Source: Caulobacter sp. Root1455 (GTDB taxonomy: Bacteria > Pseudomonadota > Alphaproteobacteria > Caulobacterales > Caulobacteraceae). From it: a DNA stretch of 64,000 bases. Numbering within the stretch: position 1 is the stretch's first letter; every line of letters starts with the position of its first letter. Shown here piece by piece: positions 33,548 through 39,853 of this stretch. Made by a program: the position numbers and the translations under genes. The notes under the pieces are model-generated. The model was given only the letters and a program-made list of their open reading frames with translations, ran no database searches and was not told the DNA's origin. The stretch lies in the NCBI RefSeq assembly GCF_001426905.1, contig NZ_LMFQ01000022.1, positions 186,147-250,146 of the forward strand, read 5' to 3'.

Positions 33548-34138
33548 ATGACCAAGACCAAGACCTTCAAGACCACCGCCCTCGAGACCATGATCGCGGG
33601 CCTGGCCATGACCGCCTCCGCCCTGGCCCTGGTCGCCGCGCCCGCCCCCGCCCACGCCATGTCGCAGAAGCTGGGCGGCGTGATCGGCTGCAACGCCTCG
33701 GGCGGCAAGCAGGAAGCCGGCGCCGTGATCGGCGGCCTGCTGGGCGCCGTCGCCGGCAACAAGCTGGCCAAGAACGACCGGGGCACGGGCACCGCCATCG
33801 GCGCCGTGGTCGGCGCGGGCGCCGGCTCCTACGCCGGCTGCCAGATGCAGAAGAGCCGCGCGGCCAATAACGCCGGCGGGGTCTACGTCAGCAACGGCAT
33901 CCGGGTGTCCAACGCGGTCGACGCGGCCCCGATGACCAAGATCAAGGGCAAGTACGTCGCCCGCTCGACCCTGAACCTGCGCAGCGGCGCCACGACCCGC
34001 GCCCAGGCCGTGGGCTCGGTCCAGGCCGGCGAGACCTTCCAGGCCCTGGGCCGCACCGGCGACGGCAAGTGGATCCTGGTCGGCCAGGACGGCGTCGGCG
34101 TCGGCTACGTCTCCAGCGCCTACGTCTACCGCGCCTAG
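33548..34138 (+). CDS. Glycine-zipper protein with SH3 domain
   Basis: 196 residues. A long signal peptide ends near APAHA (residue 36). A glycine-zipper 2TM region follows (GAVIGGLLGAVAGNKLA, then GTAIGAVVGAGAGSYAG), as in SlyB/Rick-17kDa-type outer-membrane proteins. Residues about 138-196 form a bacterial SH3 domain: STLNLRSGATTRAQAVGSV, GKWILVGQDGVGVGYVSSAY. It probably ties the outer membrane to peptidoglycan. The start ATG at 33548 begins a repetitive TKTKTFKTT segment. Confidence 0.8.
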   Translation: MTKTKTFKTTALETMIAGLAMTASALALVAAPAPAHAMSQKLGGVIGCNASGGKQEAGAVIGGLLGAVAGNKLAKNDRGTGTAIGAVVGAGAGSYAGCQMQKSRAANNAGGVYVSNGIRVSNAVDAAPMTKIKGKYVARSTLNLRSGATTRAQAVGSVQAGETFQALGRTGDGKWILVGQDGVGVGYVSSAYVYRA

Positions 34139-34150
34139 GCGCGAACGGAT

Positions 34151-34176
34151 GGGGACATGCCCATAAGCATGTCCCC
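34151..34176. repeat. GGGGACATGC inverted repeat
   Basis: Ten-base perfect arms GGGGACATGC/GCATGTCCCC with a six-base loop. It shares the GGGGAC end with the elements at 4243 and 60867. Confidence 0.6.
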
Positions 34177-34211
34177 TACATGGGCCGCTTAGCGTCAGGC
34201 CCTAGTACGGC

Positions 34212-34240
34212 AAGCCCGTCCGCCCCCCGCGGACGGGCTT
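34212..34240. terminator. Intrinsic terminator between convergent genes
   Basis: Twelve-base perfect arms AAGCCCGTCCGC/GCGGACGGGCTT with a five-C loop, followed on the plus strand by TTGTTG. It can end the SH3 gene and perhaps the VOC gene. Confidence 0.7.
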
Positions 34241-34255
34241 GTTGCTGTCTGGGCC

Positions 34256-34762
34256 CTAGGCGGGCTGCAGCGTACTGGCCTGCGGCTTGTGGGAGTCCAG
34301 CGCCGTGTTGGGGTCCGCCAGCTCGGTGACCGCCCCGGCGAAGCCCAGATATTCGGCCGCGAACGCCGGCGGCAGGACCTCGACCAGCCAGGTGTTCTCG
34401 ACCCAGACCTCGACCACGTGGAAGTGGCCGCCGCGGTCGCAGACGAAGGCGTCCCAGCCCTTGGCGCGGGCTCGGGTCATGACGTCTTCCTGGGCCATGT
34501 CGACGCTCAGGGCGAAGTGGGTCGGCGAGCGGCGATCGGCGCCGTCCGCCTGTCGGAGGAACGCCGCGCCGGGCTCGCCGTTGGCGACCATGACGCTGCC
34601 CGCCGGATAGATTTCGATGCCGGTGCCCCGGCCGTCGGCCTTGAACACCATGAAGCTGCCGGGGTTCGGCGGAAAGTCGACGACGACGCCGCCCATGATG
34701 TCGGCGAAGAATTCGGCCGCGCCCTTGGGGTCGCAGGCGCTGACGGAGAGGTGGTGGATCAT
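34256..34762 (-). CDS. VOC (glyoxalase/dioxygenase-fold) family protein
   Basis: 168 residues with two beta-alpha-beta-beta-beta modules: MIHHLSVSACDPKGAAEFFADIMGG with the first metal-ligand His, then HFALSVDMAQEDV and FHVVEVWVENTWLVEVLPP with His and Glu candidates. It is likely a metal-dependent small enzyme or resistance-type binding protein. The substrate is unknown. The ATG at 34762 gives the canonical start. Confidence 0.75.
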   Translation of the reverse strand: MIHHLSVSACDPKGAAEFFADIMGGVVVDFPPNPGSFMVFKADGRGTGIEIYPAGSVMVANGEPGAAFLRQADGADRRSPTHFALSVDMAQEDVMTRARAKGWDAFVCDRGGHFHVVEVWVENTWLVEVLPPAFAAEYLGFAGAVTELADPNTALDSHKPQASTLQPA

Positions 34763-35026
34763 GTGGTTCCTGTGGATGTGGCGCGACCGGTCCCGCGGCG
34801 TGCGACGAGGTCACGCGCCTGGCTTTCGGCCCAAGAAATCTGGTGTTCACTGATCGGCGTTATCCGCCGAGGCCGCGCCATCTACGGGAGCGCCGACGGC
34901 GTCTCAACTTACAAGATCGTCATGAAACCGAATTAATCTTGTCCTCGGCGCCAGACCGGGCCGCCGTCTTGCTCCGGGTCCATGGCTAGGCTTCAGTGCG
35001 CGCCTGACCTTTTCCAGGACGCCTCA

Positions 35027-36673
35027 ATGATCGCCACGACCCGCCGCGCCGCCCTGCTGTCGGCCTTCGCCACCGTCGGGGCCGCGGCGCTGGCCAGGCC
35101 GGCCTTCGCGCGCCAAGGGGGCTCTCAGACCGGCAAGGCCGGGGCGGCGATCGACCAGTTCGCCCAGGAGGTCATGGCCGCCTTCCCCGACGAGCCGGGC
35201 CTGGGGATCTGCGTGGTCGAGGACGGCCAGATCACCCTGGCCAAGGGCTATGGCGTGCGCCGCCTGGGCGGGACCGACAAGGTCACCGACTCCACCCTGT
35301 TCGGCGTGGCCTCCAACACCAAGGCCTTCACCGCCGCCGCCCTGGCCATGCTGGTCGAGGAGGGCAAGGTCGCCTGGGACGATCCGGTCACCAAATACCT
35401 GCCGGCCTTCGCTATGAGCGACCCGATCGTCACCAAGCTGATGACCGTGCGCGACCTGCTGTGTCACCGCTCGGGCCTGACCCTGGGGGCCGGCGACCTG
35501 ATGATCTGGCCCAACCCCACCCACAGCCGCGCCGACATCGTGGCGGGGCTGAAGTACCTGCCGATCGGCGGCCAGTTCCGGGGCGGCTACGCCTATGACA
35601 ACGTGCTGTACGTGGCGGCCGGCGAGGTGATCGCCGCCGTCACCGGCGCGCCGTGGGAAGTGTTCATCCAGAAGCGGATCCTCGACCCGCTGAAGATGAC
35701 CGACAGCGTGCCCCTGCCCTCGCTGATCGGAAATCGCCCGCGCGCGGAGCCGCACGCCCGGATGGGCCCGCCGGTGCGGGGCCTGGGGCCGCAGACCGTG
35801 CTGCCGTTCGACGGCAGCTTCGACGCGGCCGGCGCCGCCGGCGGCCTCAACGCCAGCCCGCGCGACATCGGCAAATGGATGCAGGCGCAGCTGGGCCTGG
35901 GCACGACGCCAGGCGGGGCCAAGCTGTGGACCGAGGCCTCGGGCCGCGAGATGTGGAAGCCCCAGACCATCACCGCCTGGTCCGACGGACCGATCGCCGA
36001 CAACCCGGTGCGCGCCAGCTTGCAGGCCTATGCGCTGGGCTGGTTCGTCAATGACCATCGCGGCGAGAAGATCGTCTGGCACACGGGGGGGCTGGCCGGC
36101 TTCATCTCCTATACCGGCCTGCTGCCGGGCCGGAAGTCGGGGATCATGGTCATGACCAACGCCGAGGAGAACACCGTCTTCCGGTCCCTTCGGTACGGCG
36201 GTCCCGACCGGCTGCAGGGGCGTGACGACTTCGACTGGATCGCCTCCAGCCGCAAGGTCCAGGCCGAGGCCGACGCCAAGACGGTCAAGGACGCGGCCGA
36301 GGCCATGACCCCCAAGGGCGGTGGCCCAAATGGCGGCGCGGCCCCTACCCTGCCGCTGGCGGCCTATGCCGGGACCTATCGCGATCCCTGGTACGGCACG
36401 GTGACGGTGTCGGTCGCCCCGGCCAAGAAGGGGGGCAAGGGCAAGAAGACGTCCCTGAAGATCGCCTTCGACAAGACCCCGGTCCTGCGCGGCGCCCTGG
36501 AAACCTTCGACGGCGACACCTTCAAGACCCGCTTCGACGACCGCTCGCAGGAGGACGCCTTCGTGGTGTTCTCGGTGAAGGCCGGCGCGGTGACGGGCGC
36601 CACGATGCGGGCGGTCTCGCCGCTGGCGGACTTTTCGTATGACTATCAGGATCTGAAGCTGACGCGCCTTTGA
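35027..36673 (+). CDS. Serine hydrolase of the class C beta-lactamase/D-aminopeptidase fold with DUF3471
   Basis: 548 residues. A signal peptide ends near FARQ (residue 29), with a possible twin-Arg start (ATTRRAALLS). The catalytic domain has SNTK (S96 nucleophile, K99), YDN at YAYDNVLYVAAGE, and HTGG in VWHTGGLAGFISY, giving the three penicillin-binding motifs. Residues about 440-548 form a DUF3471-like beta domain. It lies in the periplasm and may act on peptides, esters or beta-lactams; it is too long for an AmpC. The start was chosen by the signal peptide. Confidence 0.85.
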   Translation: MIATTRRAALLSAFATVGAAALARPAFARQGGSQTGKAGAAIDQFAQEVMAAFPDEPGLGICVVEDGQITLAKGYGVRRLGGTDKVTDSTLFGVASNTKAFTAAALAMLVEEGKVAWDDPVTKYLPAFAMSDPIVTKLMTVRDLLCHRSGLTLGAGDLMIWPNPTHSRADIVAGLKYLPIGGQFRGGYAYDNVLYVAAGEVIAAVTGAPWEVFIQKRILDPLKMTDSVPLPSLIGNRPRAEPHARMGPPVRGLGPQTVLPFDGSFDAAGAAGGLNASPRDIGKWMQAQLGLGTTPGGAKLWTEASGREMWKPQTITAWSDGPIADNPVRASLQAYALGWFVNDHRGEKIVWHTGGLAGFISYTGLLPGRKSGIMVMTNAEENTVFRSLRYGGPDRLQGRDDFDWIASSRKVQAEADAKTVKDAAEAMTPKGGGPNGGAAPTLPLAAYAGTYRDPWYGTVTVSVAPAKKGGKGKKTSLKIAFDKTPVLRGALETFDGDTFKTRFDDRSQEDAFVVFSVKAGAVTGATMRAVSPLADFSYDYQDLKLTRL

Positions 36674-36922
36674 AACCCTCTCCCGGAGGGGAGAGGGAGG
36701 GGCCCACGCGAAGCGTGGGAGGGTGAGGGGTCACGCCCTCAGCCGGAGCGCCGCGCCGATGGCCTCGGCCACGCGGCCGTGATCGGATCCATGACGCGAG
36801 CTTGTTCGCGCCTGTGGGGATGGCAAGTGAAGCAATCGGGGTTTCGCTTTTAGCGGTGTCACCCCTCACCCTCCCACCGCTGCGCGGCGGGACCCTCCCT
36901 CTCCCCTCCGGGAGAGGGTTTC
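36674..36922. repeat. Paired CCCTCTCCC repeats around a gene-free gap
   Basis: Copies at about 36674-36740 and 36838-36922 are inverted relative to each other (GGGAGAGGGAGGGGCC versus CCTCCCTCTCCCCTCC). The 100 bp between them includes a minus-strand open fragment ending EAIGAALRLRA just before the repeat. This could be the last codons of a lost gene. Confidence 0.6.
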
Positions 36923-37522
36923 TTACAGCCGCCACCCCTGGGCGATGAACTGGATCTGCCTGTCCATCATCGCCGACAGCTCGGTCGCCGAGGCCTGGCC
37001 GCAGGCGGCCATGCGGTAGTTCCAGGCGTAGGCGGCCTTGAGCACGTCGATCGCCGTCTGCGGATCGAGGTCGGGACGGACGTCGCCGCGCTCGATCCCG
37101 TCCAGCAGCGTCTCGCGCAGCATCTCGGTCAGGCGCAGGTTGCGGCCGTACGGGGTGAGGCCCGGATCCTGGCTGGGGCTGTAGGAGGCCGCGATATGGG
37201 CCAGGAACAGCTTCACCCGCCGGGTTTCGAACTCGTAGTGGATGGCGAAGATCGAGCCCAGCCGGTCGGCCGTCGATCCGCGCAGGAACGGCACGACCCG
37301 GTCGAACTCGGCATAGAGTTCGCCCAGGCGCCGGTCCATCACATGGCTGAGCACCTCCGCCTTGGAGGCGAAGGTGGTGAAGACGCTGCCGACCGAGACC
37401 CCCGCCCGCTCGGCGATCGCCCGAATGGTGGTCTCTTCGTAGCCCGTCTCGTTGAACAGGTCGCGCGCGGCCTCGAGGACCTTCTCGCGGGTCGCCTGCT
37501 TCTGATCGTGTCTTACGCCCAC
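36923..37522 (-). CDS. TetR-family repressor
   Basis: 199 residues. The N-terminal helix-turn-helix is REKVLEAARDLFNETGYEETTIRAIAERAGVSVGSVFTTF. The remaining residues form the helical ligand/dimer domain. The GTG at 37522 is the natural start. It is tandem with another TetR gene 84 bp upstream, with a hairpin between them, so they are probably separate transcripts. No target gene can be assigned. Confidence 0.85.
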   Translation of the reverse strand: MGVRHDQKQATREKVLEAARDLFNETGYEETTIRAIAERAGVSVGSVFTTFASKAEVLSHVMDRRLGELYAEFDRVVPFLRGSTADRLGSIFAIHYEFETRRVKLFLAHIAASYSPSQDPGLTPYGRNLRLTEMLRETLLDGIERGDVRPDLDPQTAIDVLKAAYAWNYRMAACGQASATELSAMMDRQIQFIAQGWRL

Positions 37523-37566
37523 GCACTGTCCCCCCGGATAGTCTGCGTCGCTCTACTTGATCCGAC

Positions 37567-37595
37567 GGCGGACGCTCCGACAAAGAGCGTCCGCC
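37567..37595 (-). terminator. Hairpin between two TetR genes
   Basis: Eleven-base perfect arms GGCGGACGCTC/GAGCGTCCGCC around CGACAAA, 12 bp past the stop of the upstream TetR gene. It has no strong T-run on the minus strand, so it may be only an attenuating hairpin. Confidence 0.55.
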
Positions 37596-37606
37596 CTTGG
37601 CCGTGA

Positions 37607-38254
37607 TTACGCGCGTGCGCCCGCCAGGATGACTTTCAGTTGGTCCGAAAGTCGCGACAGCAGTGCCTCGACCGACCAGGCGTCGAAAATCGCCCGGCGA
37701 TAGTTGGCGACATACACGTCCCAGATGATCTCGGCGAGCAGCTTAACGTCCGCGTCACTCTTCAGTTCACCACGATCGACGCCGCGGGTCAGCACGCCGT
37801 TCAGCAGGGCGAAGATGTGCTTGAGGTGACCGCGGTTGCGGCGCTCGGCCGGTTCCGACCGCGTCCAGGACACGGCGATGCTGGCCTGCAGCAGCGGCAG
37901 TTGCTCGACATGGAAGCCGTAGGCGACGGCGAACATGCCGATGACGCCTTCTTCAATGGTGGCGGCGTTGGCGCCGGCCTGCTTCATCTGGGCGTAGATG
38001 ACTTCGTAGTCGGCGGTCAGGATCTCGTCGAACAGCTCGTTCTTGTCCGCGAAGCTGGCGAACACCGCGCCCGTCGACATGCCGGCGGCCTGGGCGATGT
38101 CGCGGATGGTCGCGCCTTCGTAGCCACGCTCGGTGAACAGACGGCGGGCGGCCGACAGGACGCGTTCGCGCGTGCGCTGCTTGGCCAGGGCCCGGCGCGT
38201 CAGCTTGACGGGGGTCTCGGTCGGGGACTCGATATTCAGGGATACAAAGCTCAT
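37607..38254 (-). CDS. TetR-family repressor
   Basis: 215 residues. A Thr/Glu-rich N-terminal tail is followed by RERVLSAARRLFTERGYEGATIRDIAQAAGMSTGAVFASF and a ligand domain with Trp-rich helices (AVSWTRSEPAERR, EIIWDVYVANYRRAIFDAW). The ATG overlaps the stop of the small upstream gene (ATGA at 38251-38254). This coupling suggests the two products work together. Confidence 0.85.
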   Translation of the reverse strand: MSFVSLNIESPTETPVKLTRRALAKQRTRERVLSAARRLFTERGYEGATIRDIAQAAGMSTGAVFASFADKNELFDEILTADYEVIYAQMKQAGANAATIEEGVIGMFAVAYGFHVEQLPLLQASIAVSWTRSEPAERRNRGHLKHIFALLNGVLTRGVDRGELKSDADVKLLAEIIWDVYVANYRRAIFDAWSVEALLSRLSDQLKVILAGARA

Positions 38255-38478
38255 TGGACGGTCTCCAGGCGAGCAAGCGCGGCTTCGGCGCGCTTCTCGA
38301 ATTCAATGCAATATTCGTCGACGACATCCTTGAGGAGGTCGGCGTAGCGACGCGCCAGGGCGCGCCCGTCCTGCGCGGCGTCGCGCAGGTCGGTGATCAG
38401 TTGGCGGACTTCAGCCATGGCGTCTTCGCGCTCGGACGCGGAGAAGTCGGCGACGGCGATGCGAGCGCTCTGAGCCAT
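38251..38478 (-). CDS. Small helical protein co-translated with a TetR regulator
   Basis: 75 residues, all predicted helical: ASEREDAMAEVRQLITDLRD and ALARRYADLLKDVVDEYCIEFEKRAEAALARLE. It has a heptad pattern and one Cys. It has no membrane segment. The coupling to the TetR start and a conserved 8-bp inverted repeat upstream suggest a co-factor, anti-repressor or ligand sensor. No family recognised. Confidence 0.6.
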   Translation of the reverse strand: MAQSARIAVADFSASEREDAMAEVRQLITDLRDAAQDGRALARRYADLLKDVVDEYCIEFEKRAEAALARLETVQ

Positions 38479-38805
38479 TCTGTTTTCTCCTGCCTCCCCG
38501 CTGAAAAAGGGCGCTGACATGATCTGCGGTGAGGAGTTGATCATGTTCAACGAACGCGTACTGGAATTTGAAGGTGGCGCGTTTAGCCCCCGCCGCAAGG
38601 GTGCGCAACCCAAAAACATAACCAAAATCATCGAACAGCAGCGTTTCTGTCATCTATGGTACCGTTCGCGCCGGGTCACTGCGACAAATGCACTCAACGA
38701 ACAGAGTCGGCGAATCTCGGTATGGAACTCGCTTGACGACTCGGGCCGCCCGGGTTCGGCGGACGCTCTGGCCAAGCCTGAGGCGAACGCCTACCTTTCG
38801 TCCCC
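38479..38805. other. Intergenic region with inverted repeat ACATGATC-GATCATGT
   Basis: No supported gene on either strand. Arms at 38517-38524 and 38539-38546 around 14 bases lie 39 bp upstream of the small helical gene and look like its operator. The rest is less GC-rich than coding DNA. Confidence 0.5.
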
Positions 38806-39003
38806 ATGAGTCACCTGTTCGATTTCCTGGTGCCGATCGCGCTGGCCGCGGTCCTGATCACCCTCTGCGTCGGCATCTACGCCCTGTTCCGGGGCGGCGA
38901 TTTCGGACGCTCCTATTCCAACAAGCTGATGCGCCTGCGCGTGGCGCTGCAGTTCCTGGCCGTACTGGTGCTGGTGGCCGCCTTCTGGTGGCGAAACCAC
39001 TGA
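38806..39003 (+). CDS. Twin-transmembrane (HIG1-like) small protein
   Basis: 65 residues with two membrane helices (FLVPIALAAVLITLCVGIYALF and LRVALQFLAVLVLVAAFWW) joined by a loop GGDFGRSYSNKLMRLRV. This is the pattern of the twin-TM/HIG_1 family found in most alphaproteobacteria, related to proteins that associate with respiratory complexes. It is adjacent to the adenosyltransferase downstream, but a 220-bp gap argues against strict operon structure. Confidence 0.75.
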   Translation: MSHLFDFLVPIALAAVLITLCVGIYALFRGGDFGRSYSNKLMRLRVALQFLAVLVLVAAFWWRNH

Positions 39004-39014
39004 AGCGGACGATC

Positions 39015-39110
39015 GTTCCGGATCTCAGAGGGGATCGAACCTGGACGACCGTCGCGCTTCAGCGATCAACGCGATGCAACGCTAAGCCACTGGACGTCGC
39101 GCGCCGGAAC
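39015..39110 (-). other. tRNA-like relic
   Basis: On the minus strand the segment has complementary ends GTTCCGG/CCGGAAC, an AGTGGCTTAGCG part like a D-arm and a GGTTCGATCCCC part like a T-loop. The T-stem does not pair, and the middle cannot be folded into a normal anticodon arm. It is listed as a degenerate tRNA or structured remnant, not as a functional tRNA. Confidence 0.25.
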
Positions 39111-39225
39111 TGATCGACGGGCGAGGAGCAACACGGGCTCTCCATGGACGTAAGCTGAGCATGGCGACGCGGCGAAAGCGCTGGGGCAAGTTGCCCTAGG
39201 ACATTTTGGCAGAGGGAGCGGCCCG

Positions 39226-39804
39226 ATGGTGACGCTGAACCGCATCTACACCCGCACCGGCGACAAGGGCCTGACCCGGCTGTCGACCGGCCAGCCGGTC
39301 AGCAAGGCCTCGCTGCGGGTCGAGGCCTATGGCGGGGTCGACGAGACCAACGCCTTCATCGGGGTGGCGCGCCAGCACACGAAGGGCGACGCCGAGCTCG
39401 ACGCCCTGCTCGAGCGCATCCAGAACGACCTGTTCGACCTGGGCGCGGACCTGGCCACGCCCGAGCAGGACGAAAAGCCCGTGTGGGAGCCGCTGCGGGT
39501 GGTCGACAGCCAGGTCGAGCGGCTGGAGCGCGAGATCGACGCGATGAACGCCCGGCTCTCGTCCCTGACCTCGTTCGTGCTGCCGGCCGGCAGCCCCGCC
39601 TCGGCGGCGCTGCACGTGGCCCGCACGGTCTGCCGCCGCGCCGAGCGCAAGGTCGTCGAGCTGATGGCCGTCGACGGCGAGATCGTCGGCGAACCGGCCC
39701 TGCGCTACCTCAACCGCCTGTCGGACCTGCTGTTCGTCGCCGCCCGCCGGGCCAATGACGACGGCGCGGCGGACGTGCTGTGGAAGCCGGGGGCGACGCG
39801 GTAG
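39226..39804 (+). CDS. Cob(I)yrinic acid a,c-diamide adenosyltransferase, PduO type
   Basis: Transfers the adenosyl group of ATP to corrinoids to make adenosylcobalamin. The 192-residue product begins RIYTRTGDKGLTRLSTGQPV, the ATP-binding N-terminus, then has VEAYGGVDETNAFIG and the helical core, ending RTVCRRAERKVVELM and ALRYLNRLSDLLFVAARR. All invariant residues of the PduO family that I know are visible. It is followed by a hairpin at 39811 and stands alone, so cobalamin genes are elsewhere. Confidence 0.92.
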   Translation: MVTLNRIYTRTGDKGLTRLSTGQPVSKASLRVEAYGGVDETNAFIGVARQHTKGDAELDALLERIQNDLFDLGADLATPEQDEKPVWEPLRVVDSQVERLEREIDAMNARLSSLTSFVLPAGSPASAALHVARTVCRRAERKVVELMAVDGEIVGEPALRYLNRLSDLLFVAARRANDDGAADVLWKPGATR

Positions 39805-39810
39805 TTCCGA

Positions 39811-39837
39811 AAACCCTCTCCCAGAGGGAGAGGGTTT
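39811..39837. terminator. Terminator-like hairpin of the CCCTCTCCC repeat family
   Basis: Twelve-base arms AAACCCTCTCCC/GGGAGAGGGTTT between the ends of the adenosyltransferase and VIT genes. The T/A ends give short U-tails on both strands. Confidence 0.6.
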
Positions 39838-39853
39838 CAAGTGTCTAAGAGCC

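Noticed and set aside
34780..34936. A short in-frame peptide GRAIYGSADGVSTYKIVMKP ending at 34936
   Set aside because: It looks like a protein C-terminus but has no start and no family match. Too little evidence for a pseudogene.
38519..38809. A 96-codon plus-strand frame in the gap before the twin-membrane gene
   Set aside because: No ribosome site or family motif, and it spans a likely operator. It overlaps the real start at 38806.
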